From: CAZAMT01 sp964486145
Lineage (GTDB): Bacteria; Bacteroidota; Bacteroidia; Bacteroidales; JAAAOM01
Direction: 5' to 3'
NCBI GenBank assembly: GCA_964486145.1
Contig: CAZAMT010000233.1
Location: 1 to 6,646 of the forward strand
DNA: 6,646 nt
Made by a program: the position numbers and the translations under genes. A model generated the notes under the pieces. That model was not told the origin of the DNA and made no database searches. It was given only the letters and a program-made list of their open reading frames with translations. Shown here piece by piece: positions 1 to 6,548 of the stretch; position 1 is the first letter of the stretch; the number at the start of each line of letters is the position of its first letter.

Positions 1-87
1 ATGAATAGGGCAGGTTAGAATCAATCCTTAATCGTTCTTAACAAATTTCAGAGGCAGGGTAAGTGACCGGAATGATTTAAAAAACCG

Positions 88-130
88 TTATTTTAATAAT
101 ATTTATTATAGTCAATCGTTATAATATAAC
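88..130. promoter_or_regulatory. Cluster of short AT-rich palindromes
   Basis: Three short dyads lie side by side: TTATT/AATAA around a 2-base centre (88-99), ATAATA/TATTAT around a 2-base centre (96-109), and GTTATA/TATAAC around a single base (118-130). The last ends 40 bases before the predicted -7 element of the stress-protein gene, a plausible position for a regulator site. They are seen directly. A role as an operator is inference, because short palindromes arise easily in DNA this AT-rich. The dyads are too short and the loops too small for a convincing terminator. Confidence 0.3.
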
Positions 131-170
131 TTTTTAACATAAAATGAGTAATAAACAATAGGATTGATTA

Positions 171-178
171 TATCTTTG
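171..178 (+). promoter_or_regulatory. Bacteroidota-type -7 promoter element for the stress protein gene
   Basis: TATCTTTG matches the Bacteroidota sigma-ABfr -7 consensus TAnnTTTG exactly, 40 bases upstream of the start codon. I see no TTG or TTTG at the usual distance upstream, so the -33 half is weak or absent. Transcription would begin near base 185, giving a leader of roughly 30 bases. Confidence 0.5.
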
Positions 179-218
179 AAATAAAATTTTACTTTATATT
201 GACTAACTTAGAGGCATG

Positions 219-1043
219 ATGAAAACCGTCATTATACCGGCTGATTTAACCAATTTTTATTACAACAGCCTCAATACCGCATTATTACTTGAAAATAGCA
301 GGCCTGTTGAATTTGTCATTTCATTTTCAAATGAAACAGATAAAGAACAGGTACACGCTAAATTCAATGAAATTAAAGCGAAGTATGAACCCGGGTTACG
401 GCACCCTGAATCCAAAATGAGGTTAATTACTGACAAATTATCTTCGCAACCCGAATGTGGTGATATATCCCCTTCAAGTAGTGATAACCTGGTTTTTTTA
501 TCATATTTTAATGATTCTGCAGAGGAAACCAGTGATTATTCTGTTGAAAACACGGTAAAGTACATTCGAGGTTACCGTCAAAACTATTTAACAATTCCAC
601 ATGAATATAAAATTCAAAAAATTAACCGAATCATTTTTCCTGTCCATATTCTGTCTAAAGTGCGGCATAAAGTGACATTTACCTCCGTTATTGCTAAGAT
701 GTTTGATGCTGAAGTTCATGTGGTAACCCTTCAGACAACCAACCAAAAGGATGTTATTAAAAGACTTAATTTGTATACGTTGCAGGTCATCAATCATTTC
801 CGGAATTATGGTATTGCTACGCAATTTGATACACTGGAAGGTAAGAAAGTACCTGAAATGATCATGGAGTACACCGCATCCACCAATGGAGATCTTGTTT
901 CAATTATCCCAGAGGAAATCAAAGGTCCAAGATTCTTTTCAAAGGGTTTTCTCTACGAAATGATTGAAAAAGCAAATGTTCCCCTCGTTGTAGTTGCACC
1001 CCGAAAAGCTAAGATTTCCGGTTCGTTCAGTGCTTCAGGTTAA
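219..1043 (+). CDS. Universal stress protein (UspA)-like protein
   Basis: A 274-residue cytoplasmic protein (275 if the ATG at 216 is used). GAGG at 211-214 lies one base from the first ATG and four from the second, so 219 is slightly favoured. Numbered from 216, the C-terminal half (about 137-263) has the UspA alternation: a first strand RIIFPVHI, a helix, the strand EVHVVTL, a long helix, and a last strand VPLVVVAP. The N-terminal half opens with a similar strand (KTVIIPADLT) and ends near 123-128 (NYLTIP), so it looks like a diverged first Usp domain, making this a tandem form. The canonical nucleotide motif GxxG followed about nine residues later by G(S/T) is not intact: the region before the last strand reads GPRFFSKGFLYEMI. 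ATP binding is therefore doubtful. Family members are linked to stress survival, but the role here is unknown. It is a single-gene unit, since the next gene has its own promoter. Confidence 0.72.
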   Translation: MKTVIIPADLTNFYYNSLNTALLLENSRPVEFVISFSNETDKEQVHAKFNEIKAKYEPGLRHPESKMRLITDKLSSQPECGDISPSSSDNLVFLSYFNDSAEETSDYSVENTVKYIRGYRQNYLTIPHEYKIQKINRIIFPVHILSKVRHKVTFTSVIAKMFDAEVHVVTLQTTNQKDVIKRLNLYTLQVINHFRNYGIATQFDTLEGKKVPEMIMEYTASTNGDLVSIIPEEIKGPRFFSKGFLYEMIEKANVPLVVVAPRKAKISGSFSASG

Positions 1044-1065
1044 AATATTTTTTGTTTTTATATTA

Positions 1066-1073
1066 TATCTTTG
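1066..1073 (+). promoter_or_regulatory. Bacteroidota-type -7 promoter element for the PagL-like gene
   Basis: TATCTTTG is identical in all eight bases to the element at 171-178 and fits TAnnTTTG. It lies 27 bases before the ATG at 1101 and overlaps the TTG codon at 1071 that the longest reading frame would use as a start, which argues against that start. A TTTG at 1051-1054 is too close (11 bases) to be a normal -33 element. Confidence 0.5.
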
Positions 1074-1100
1074 CATTTCCATGATATCCGGGATAGGCAT

Positions 1101-2207
1101 ATGAGAAAGATTTTGTTATTGATCAGGATTTGGTTTATTTTTCTGTATGGCACTGGACAAAATGATTCTTTAAGCAGCGTTATAAACCTGAATGCGGGTT
1201 ATCACAGGGGTATAATCTTACCTCATTCAAGCAAAATAAAAAATGTATCAGAAAGCAACCCCTGGGGGATTGAAATGAATGTTTCCTGGCATTTACTGGA
1301 TAAGGAATCCTGGAAATATTGCTATTGCTATCCAAGAACCGGCTTATCATTGCTATACATTAACTACATGAATCCGGAGGTTATCGGCTCCAGTATTTCA
1401 CTGTATCCGTATATTGAACCATATATCGGCGCTGAAAGAAAATTAAATGCTTCTTTTCGTTTTGGTATTGGACCTGCATATATGACAAAAATTTATGATA
1501 AGGATTCGAATCCTGAAAATCAATTTGTTAGTACGCACATCAGTTTTGTTGTCTTGCTCCGGATGGCATTAAATTACAGGATCAACAACGTAACAGGAAT
1601 AGGTTTCACAGCGGGATTTAATCATATTTCGAACGGTGGAATAAGAAATCCAAATCTTGGTATCAATTTTCCGACAATGTCATTGAACCTGGAGAGGTAT
1701 CTTGAAAAACCTGCTTTTCGACAATTTCAAAGACAGGAGGGACTCAGACTGGATAAAGATACACATAAATTTTTTCTGGAATATTTCGCTACCGGAAAGG
1801 CAGTACATAAGGCCGAGGAACGTTACCTCGTAACAGGAATGGCTGCAAGCTATGGACTGGTTGTTGGTCGAATCAATGGATTGCGTTTTGGATTGGAAGC
1901 AATTTATGACGGAGCTGTCCGTGAAAGGATTAAAAGGGACGAATTACCTGATGGCTTTGAAGGAACTCCGGATTACCGCACACTTGGAATATTGTTTGGA
2001 AATGATTTTTTGCTGGGTCGGTTTGTATTTTATCAGCATCTTGGGATTTATTTATACGAAAAGTATACGTACATGGATCCCGTGTATCAACGTTATGGAT
2101 TAAGCTATTTTCTTACCAAATCAAAAACCATATCGGTAGGAATTAATTTAAAAGCACACCGGCATAATGCAGATTTCCTGGATTTTAGATTAGGTTATAA
2201 GTTTTAA
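1101..2207 (+). CDS. PagL-like lipid A deacylase / acyloxyacyl hydrolase family outer membrane protein
   Basis: A 368-residue predicted outer membrane beta-barrel. The start at 1101 gives a lysine/arginine-containing N-terminus, a hydrophobic stretch (residues 4-17) and a likely cleavage near residues 19-20. An extension to the TTG at 1071 would spoil this and overlap the promoter. Many alternating aromatic strands follow, and the chain ends in GYKF, with the terminal phenylalanine typical of barrels assembled by BAM. The block H175-I-S177-N-G-G-I-R-N-P-N-L-G-I-N189 matches the PagL catalytic segment, where His and Ser release the 3-O acyl chain of lipid A. The third Pseudomonas PagL residue (Glu140) falls on N189 in an ungapped reading. 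The protein is roughly twice the length of PagL, as in other long Bacteroidota homologues, with a second conserved-looking patch HRHNADFLDFRLGY at the C-terminus. The inferred role is lipid A remodelling at the cell surface; the exact substrate is not shown. Confidence 0.75.
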   Translation: MRKILLLIRIWFIFLYGTGQNDSLSSVINLNAGYHRGIILPHSSKIKNVSESNPWGIEMNVSWHLLDKESWKYCYCYPRTGLSLLYINYMNPEVIGSSISLYPYIEPYIGAERKLNASFRFGIGPAYMTKIYDKDSNPENQFVSTHISFVVLLRMALNYRINNVTGIGFTAGFNHISNGGIRNPNLGINFPTMSLNLERYLEKPAFRQFQRQEGLRLDKDTHKFFLEYFATGKAVHKAEERYLVTGMAASYGLVVGRINGLRFGLEAIYDGAVRERIKRDELPDGFEGTPDYRTLGILFGNDFLLGRFVFYQHLGIYLYEKYTYMDPVYQRYGLSYFLTKSKTISVGINLKAHRHNADFLDFRLGYKF

Positions 2208-2239
2208 CTTTTTTAGAAATCCATATAAATGCTGAAAAA
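2208..2239. other. Convergent spacer between PagL-like and transporter genes
   Basis: Only 32 bases separate the two stop codons. The stretch is AT-rich with a T run just after the PagL-like stop, but I find no strong stem that would act as a classical bidirectional terminator. Confidence 0.5.
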
Positions 2240-3415
2240 CTATGAACGGTTTCTTTCTAAGGAAATGGATGATTTATGAAGGGGATTTATCCTGAAATAC
2301 AAAAAGGCAAGAATGAATACGAACAGGTTAATTATTGATTGGATGATCATAATTTCGTTCATGGAAAACAGATGTTTTATTAAACCCAGCCAAAAATTTC
2401 CCAGTGCATATCCCGCTCCGAAGTGAAAAGCCCACATAATCGTTTGGCCGGTTGACCTCCACTCTGGAGCTGTATTTTTCTGTATGTACTCAACTACTGC
2501 AATTATAAATAATGACAATGTGATTCCCTGAAGAATGCCTCCAAACAAAGCTGTTATTGGATTTGTAATCATGCCATAATAAAACAATCGTACTGCTCCG
2601 AAAAGGATGGAAAGCAAAATGGTTTTGGGTGCACCAAATTTCTTTACGAAATAAATGCCGAAAAAAAAGAAAGGTATTTCTACAATTGTTTGAATAGTAA
2701 AAGCCATTCCAATGAGGACATTACTGGCGCCAATCTCACGATAATACATGCTAATTACATGACTGATGGGGGCCATGCAAAACCCGAAAAGTAAAATGAT
2801 TATTAAAAAAAACAAAAAAGGCCCATGAAAAAAATGGCCAATACCCTGAATTTTAATACGCGAGCCTGAAATGACCTGCTTGTCAAGCTTTAAAAGAACA
2901 AAAGCCATCAACGATACAAACAAAATGAGTATGGTCGCATACGGAAAAATTATTCCGGAATTATTGTTATCAATTAGCTTACCAAGCAAAGGTGCTGCAA
3001 TTCCCCATCCAACAGCACCAAACATTCGATAGGAGCCAAAAGTACCTTTTTGCCTTGCTATTGAATAATGTAGCGATATTCCTTCGAGTAAAGGAGGCCC
3101 GGGTTGCACAAAAACCGATGTTAAAAAAACATAAACAACCAGCACATAAAACCCGCTGATGTGTGGAAGAAAGTAAAGCAAACAAGCACCAACAGCGGTC
3201 ACCAACAAAAAAATTCTTCGCACACCATAGCGATCAGACAAAAATCCCCATACGATAACAATAAAAAAAAGCGTGGTCTGGTAAACACCGTATAGAATGC
3301 CAATTTGCGAGCCAGTAAATCCCTGGTCTTCAAGATAGACTGCAAAGTAGGCCAACCAAACCATGGCCGCATAAATGAAGATGTACTTGGATTTAATCAG
3401 GGTATTCTCCAACAT
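2240..3415 (-). CDS. Major facilitator superfamily transporter (MFS_1-like / HcaT-type)
   Basis: A 391-residue inner membrane protein with about twelve hydrophobic segments. The first spans roughly residues 11-27 and is followed by EDQGFTGSQIG, the usual entry into the first periplasmic loop of this family. Between segments 2 and 3 lies the MFS motif A, G57-x-x-S-D61-R62-x-G64-x-R66-R67. The block GTFGSYRMFGAVGWG (124-138) before segment 5 and EIPFFFFG (246-253) in segment 8 are characteristic of the MFS_1-like family, which includes the 3-phenylpropionate permease HcaT and nucleoside:proton symporters. The central cytoplasmic loop (about 178-195) and the C-terminus are basic, as expected. 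It is probably a proton-coupled symporter, but the substrate cannot be read from the sequence and neither neighbour suggests one. The start places the first helix correctly. It is divergent from tilS and convergent with the PagL-like gene. Confidence 0.82.
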   Translation of the reverse strand: MLENTLIKSKYIFIYAAMVWLAYFAVYLEDQGFTGSQIGILYGVYQTTLFFIVIVWGFLSDRYGVRRIFLLVTAVGACLLYFLPHISGFYVLVVYVFLTSVFVQPGPPLLEGISLHYSIARQKGTFGSYRMFGAVGWGIAAPLLGKLIDNNNSGIIFPYATILILFVSLMAFVLLKLDKQVISGSRIKIQGIGHFFHGPFLFFLIIILLFGFCMAPISHVISMYYREIGASNVLIGMAFTIQTIVEIPFFFFGIYFVKKFGAPKTILLSILFGAVRLFYYGMITNPITALFGGILQGITLSLFIIAVVEYIQKNTAPEWRSTGQTIMWAFHFGAGYALGNFWLGLIKHLFSMNEIMIIQSIINLFVFILAFLYFRINPLHKSSISLERNRS

Positions 3416-3540
3416 GGCTTTAAAAATTGCGCAAATATATCTCTATTATTGCCTGATAAAAAATAATGGATTTAATTTTAACAAAAATTCCCTGTTGTTT
3501 TCGAATCTGCTTAATTTTGCTTGCAGTCATAGTTATCGAT
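3416..3540. promoter_or_regulatory. Divergent promoter region between the MFS gene and tilS
   Basis: This 125-base spacer carries a -7-like element on each strand. On the minus strand TATATTTG (bases 3432-3439) points to the transporter and would give a leader of only about 10 bases. On the plus strand TAATTTTG (3512-3519) points to tilS, with a leader of about 15 bases. Both fit TAnnTTTG, but no -33 TTTG at 19-21 bases is evident for either; TTG at 3495-3497 is 14 bases from the tilS element. Confidence 0.45.
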
Positions 3541-4869
3541 ATGTTGGAAAATCAGTTCAAAAAATACGTATTTGAACAACTTTTATTGGAAGAAGGTTCC
3601 AGGGTTGTTGCTGCCATTAGCGGAGGAATTGATTCCATGGCAATGCTGCATTTGTTGGCAGGACTCAAATTGCAGTTACATGTAGCTCATTGCAATTTCA
3701 GGCTGAGAGGGAAAGAGTCTGACGGTGATGAGGCATTTATCAGGGATTTTTGTGTGCAAAACAACCTGCAGGTTAAAGTAAAACATTTTGATACCACAAC
3801 CTATGCAAAACAAAACCACATTTCAGTCCAAATGGCAGCAAGAGAATTGAGATACAGATGGTTCGAAGAGCTTCGACAAGAAATTGCATATGATTTTATT
3901 GCCATCGCACATAACCTTGATGACGCTATTGAAACCGTATTTCTCAATTTGGCAAGAGGAACAGGAATTCGCGGTATTTCCGGCATTAAGATTAGATCAG
4001 GTGCAGTAATTCGTCCGCTGTTGTTTGCTTCACGTAATGAAATTTACTTATATGTAATCGAAAACAACATAGAGTTTCGGGAAGATTCTTCAAATTTATC
4101 TGTAAAATACAAGCGAAATCAAATCAGACATACCGTTATTCCCGGGTTTTTAAAGCTAAACCCTTCTTTTCAGGAAACAATGCGGAGTAATATGGATCGG
4201 TTTGCAGAGATTGAAGAACTGGTCACTGAAATAATTTTAAAAGAGAAGGAAAAGATCACAAGCAAATCCGGAGAAGGGGAGTTACGAATGAATATAAAAC
4301 AGTTACGTGAAACCAAAGCACCTAAAACAGTTTTGTTTGAAATTATCCAGCCTTATGGGTTTTCAGCAACGGTGGTGACGGATGTCCTTGAAAATATCGG
4401 TTCGCAGCCGGGAAAAGTTTTTTATTCATCCACGCATGTGATTTTGTTAGACAGAGATGACCTGATTTTAAGAGAAAAAGTCAACATGGTGGACCAGGAG
4501 TTTGTACTGGAGAAAGGTTCAACTGAGATCAGCTTTCCAATAAAAATGAAAATGAATATTTTCGATCGAACTGAAGAATTTGCTGTTTCCGGTAAAAGAA
4601 ATGTTGCTGAACTGGATGCTGACACGTTAATCTTTCCCCTGAAAATCAGAAGATGGCATGAAGGGGATTATTTTTATCCCTTGGGAATGAAAGGTAAAAA
4701 AAAGTTGAGTGATTTTTTTATTGACAATAAATTTACACGTTTTGACAAAGAAAATTGTTGGTTATTGATTTCAGGTGATGCTGTAGTTTGGGTGATTTCT
4801 CACCGGATTGATAATCGTTTTAAAATAATTTCAACAACGAAGCAGATTTGCAGGTTAACGATAATGTGA
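3541..4869 (+). CDS. tilS: tRNA(Ile)-lysidine synthetase TilS
   Basis: A 442-residue cytoplasmic enzyme that uses ATP and lysine to convert C34 of the CAU-anticodon isoleucine tRNA to lysidine, so that it reads AUA and accepts isoleucine; the family is essential in most bacteria. The PP-loop is S27-G-G-I-D31-S32. Family blocks follow in order: HCNFRLRGKES (50-60), HNLDDAIETVFLNLARGTGIRG (124-145, where many homologues have HHxDDQxET), RPLLFASRNEI (158-168) and KYKRNQIRH (189-197). A TilS C-terminal domain spans about 367-435, with RWHEGDYFYPLGM and KKLSDFFIDNK. Length and domain order are complete. The reading frame is open back to an ATG at 3466, but those extra 25 residues are hydrophobic and cysteine-rich, unlike TilS N-termini, and would start upstream of the predicted -7 element, so 3541 is preferred. 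It is divergent from the MFS gene and probably monocistronic. Confidence 0.95.
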   Translation: MLENQFKKYVFEQLLLEEGSRVVAAISGGIDSMAMLHLLAGLKLQLHVAHCNFRLRGKESDGDEAFIRDFCVQNNLQVKVKHFDTTTYAKQNHISVQMAARELRYRWFEELRQEIAYDFIAIAHNLDDAIETVFLNLARGTGIRGISGIKIRSGAVIRPLLFASRNEIYLYVIENNIEFREDSSNLSVKYKRNQIRHTVIPGFLKLNPSFQETMRSNMDRFAEIEELVTEIILKEKEKITSKSGEGELRMNIKQLRETKAPKTVLFEIIQPYGFSATVVTDVLENIGSQPGKVFYSSTHVILLDRDDLILREKVNMVDQEFVLEKGSTEISFPIKMKMNIFDRTEEFAVSGKRNVAELDADTLIFPLKIRRWHEGDYFYPLGMKGKKKLSDFFIDNKFTRFDKENCWLLISGDAVVWVISHRIDNRFKIISTTKQICRLTIM

Positions 4870-5045
4870 GTGGCCTGTTTACCTGGCACACGGTTTTCAT
4901 CGAATAAAACCAATCCCTTTTGAAGCCATCGCTTGCGGATATTTTTTTTATCCATAAGGATTTTCAATACATATGGAGTTACAATTTTTTATTAGAAGCC
5001 TTTTCTGCCGTGCATACCGGAGTTTGGCCAGGTAAACTTCCCGGC
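4870..5045. other. Convergent spacer between tilS and the PhoD-like gene
   Basis: These 176 bases hold no convincing gene. Visible items are a widely spaced 11-bp inverted repeat (annotated separately) and a small AT-rich dyad, GGATA and TATCC around a seven-T centre (4937-4953). The dyad is a weak terminator candidate because its stem is only 5 bp and no T tract follows on the plus strand. Confidence 0.5.
4877..5037. repeat. 11-bp perfect inverted repeat bounding a 161-base segment
   Basis: GTTTACCTGGC at 4877-4887 is the exact reverse complement of GCCAGGTAAAC at 5027-5037. The arms enclose 139 bases without a recognisable gene and almost fill the space between the two convergent stop codons. 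The repeat is seen directly. It could be the ends of a small non-autonomous element, the base of a long RNA stem at the 3' ends of both transcripts, or chance. I see no flanking target duplication. Confidence 0.4.
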
Positions 5046-6548
5046 TTAATAATTACCCGGCGTCAGCTCACTCCTTTTTAAGGTCATTTCATGGATTATA
5101 TCCCCTTCTTCCCCAATCAACTTAAAAGTTACAGTGGGGTCTTTTAATTTGGTATTGAAGGTAAATTCGCCAAATGCATACCCGCCATTCAACCCGTAAA
5201 ACTGGGTTGTCCATTCGGGTTTGGTTGCGGGTTGTCCACCCAATCCGCCCAGGCTGGCTACTTCAAATTCATAAAAACTAAAACCCGATTCACGTGGAAT
5301 GGTAAACCCGCGAGAGCCATGTCTGTCACCGGATATTAACAATACTCCCGGAATGTTATTCTTTTCAATCAAGCTAAAAATTTTCTCCCGTCCTTCGGGA
5401 TCGTACATGCCCCACGAATCTTTGCCATTAGAAACATAATCGCTCCACATGGTTCCGTTCGAGAGGATGATAAACGGACCTTTGCAATCTAACAGTTGCT
5501 CTTTCAGCCATTGCATTTGTTCTTCCCCGAGGAATGATTCTTCGGTGCGGAAGTAGCGGTGGTCTATTTGAATGATATCAGCCGCGCCAATCCGTGTACG
5601 ATAAAAATTACCCTTCCCCTCATCTCCAAAACCATACGAGGGATTGTTCCAGGCATAACGGAAAACCTTCCATACATTTTCACGGTCTTTGTTGGTATAA
5701 CCTTCGGGAATACCCGCCAGGTCGTTATCGAAATAATCGTGGTCGTCCCATCCGGCATAAACCGGAATTTTGGAAACCAGTTTCTGCCATGCCGGGTAGA
5801 GGTCGCGTGCCAGGTAATCGAGGCTGTGCCAGCCCATGCTGTTATTCCTGTCTTGCGCTGCAATATCGCCAATGGCCAGGAAAGCATCCGGGTTCCGGTC
5901 AATCATGGCCCGGCTTTGTTTTTCGTTTCCCAGCCCCCAGCGATGGAAGCAGGAGCCAAAAAGAATCCGGGTGTTATCTGCTTTGTCATCACTCAGTGTT
6001 TTTACTGTTGTTTCGAACGGCGTTTCAATTTTTTCACCGTCAACCAATATGCTGTAGGTGTATTTTGTTGCCGGTTCCAGTCCTGACACAGGAATAACGG
6101 CAGATAGCTCACTGTCAGTTGTTGATTCTGCCGGCCCGAATTTCAGTTCTTTCTCACCGCCATTTACTATAACTTCTACTTTCCCGGGTTTCACGGTTCG
6201 CACCCAGACATTTACCGAATTGGTTGTAACATTGCCGAGCATCGGGCCGCCCAGTAGTTTGATATTGTGTTCTTTACAATGATTTTGCAGTCCGTAATAA
6301 TCTGCCAGGCTGGCAAAGCCCTTGTCAGTTTCGTCTGCCAGATGTGTTTCCGCCCATTTATACAGTGCCTGTTTTTCGGGGGGCAATTCATGGTCGAAAT
6401 GGTTCAGAAAAACCAGGTTGTCGATCCAACGCGGACTGAATTGAATGCCATCGCGGTTGGGCTTGTTGGTGGCCTGGGCAAAGATATCCGCCGAACAAAA
6501 TAAGGTAATAATGATTACTGATAATAATTTTATAAGCTGTGTTTTCAT
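5046..6548 (-). CDS. Secreted PhoD-like metallophosphatase (alkaline phosphatase D family)
   Basis: A 500-residue exported phosphomonoesterase/diesterase-type enzyme. The start at 6548 gives a standard signal peptide: basic MKTQLIK, hydrophobic LLSVIIITLFC, and probable cleavage after A24 (DIFA|QA). The longer frame from 6605 only adds lysine-rich residues ahead of it. Residue C18 is not in a lipobox, so this is not a clear lipoprotein. A helix-rich segment (about 35-97) precedes the PhoD N-terminal fibronectin-like domain (about 99-185, from GGPMLGNVTTNSVNVWVRT). The catalytic domain shows GSC (198-200), a metal-binding GD (227-228), WDDHD (267-271), DHRYFR (329-334) and GDRH (407-410), in the order of the PhoD family. 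After the GD the usual Y/N-I-Y pattern is replaced by IAAQD. It probably releases phosphate in the periplasm or at the surface; the substrate is unknown. No Pho box or -7 element is evident upstream. GC content in the middle is well above that of tilS. Confidence 0.85.
   Translation of the reverse strand: MKTQLIKLLSVIIITLFCSADIFAQATNKPNRDGIQFSPRWIDNLVFLNHFDHELPPEKQALYKWAETHLADETDKGFASLADYYGLQNHCKEHNIKLLGGPMLGNVTTNSVNVWVRTVKPGKVEVIVNGGEKELKFGPAESTTDSELSAVIPVSGLEPATKYTYSILVDGEKIETPFETTVKTLSDDKADNTRILFGSCFHRWGLGNEKQSRAMIDRNPDAFLAIGDIAAQDRNNSMGWHSLDYLARDLYPAWQKLVSKIPVYAGWDDHDYFDNDLAGIPEGYTNKDRENVWKVFRYAWNNPSYGFGDEGKGNFYRTRIGAADIIQIDHRYFRTEESFLGEEQMQWLKEQLLDCKGPFIILSNGTMWSDYVSNGKDSWGMYDPEGREKIFSLIEKNNIPGVLLISGDRHGSRGFTIPRESGFSFYEFEVASLGGLGGQPATKPEWTTQFYGLNGGYAFGEFTFNTKLKDPTVTFKLIGEEGDIIHEMTLKRSELTPGNY

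Larger units (their letters stand above)
1..215. other. AT-rich intergenic leader, no gene
   Basis: No reading frame of coding quality crosses this stretch. The ATG at base 1 meets a stop after five codons, and the other two plus-strand frames also stop within the first 20 bases, so at most the last few codons of an upstream gene could lie here. From about base 75 the DNA becomes very AT-rich and holds three short palindromes and a -7 promoter element, annotated separately. I see no tRNA or other RNA gene. Confidence 0.6.

Noticed and set aside
588..824. Minus-strand 78-codon frame inside the Usp-like gene
   Set aside because: It is antisense to a well-supported gene, with no promoter and no recognisable protein features.
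3405..3551. Both divergent genes begin with ATGTTGGA and encode MLEN, forming an inverted repeat around the spacer
   Set aside because: The match covers only about eight exact bases plus partial extension inside coding sequence, and the proteins are unrelated. Coincidence is likely.
4937..4953. GGATA/TATCC dyad with a T-rich loop as a rho-independent terminator for tilS
   Set aside because: The stem is only 5 bp, mostly A-T pairs, and no T tract follows it, so it does not meet the usual pattern.
4800..4955. Minus-strand 51-codon frame overlapping the end of tilS, beginning MDKKNIRKRW
   Set aside because: It has no ribosome binding site or -7 element, about half is antisense to the tilS C-terminus, and nothing in it is recognisable. 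It remains a weak possibility only.
5559..6097. Long plus-strand open frames (about 170 codons) opposite the PhoD-like gene
   Set aside because: They lie antisense to a gene with clear PhoD motifs, overlap each other in different frames, and their translations show no recognisable domain. The raised GC of this gene explains the lack of stops.
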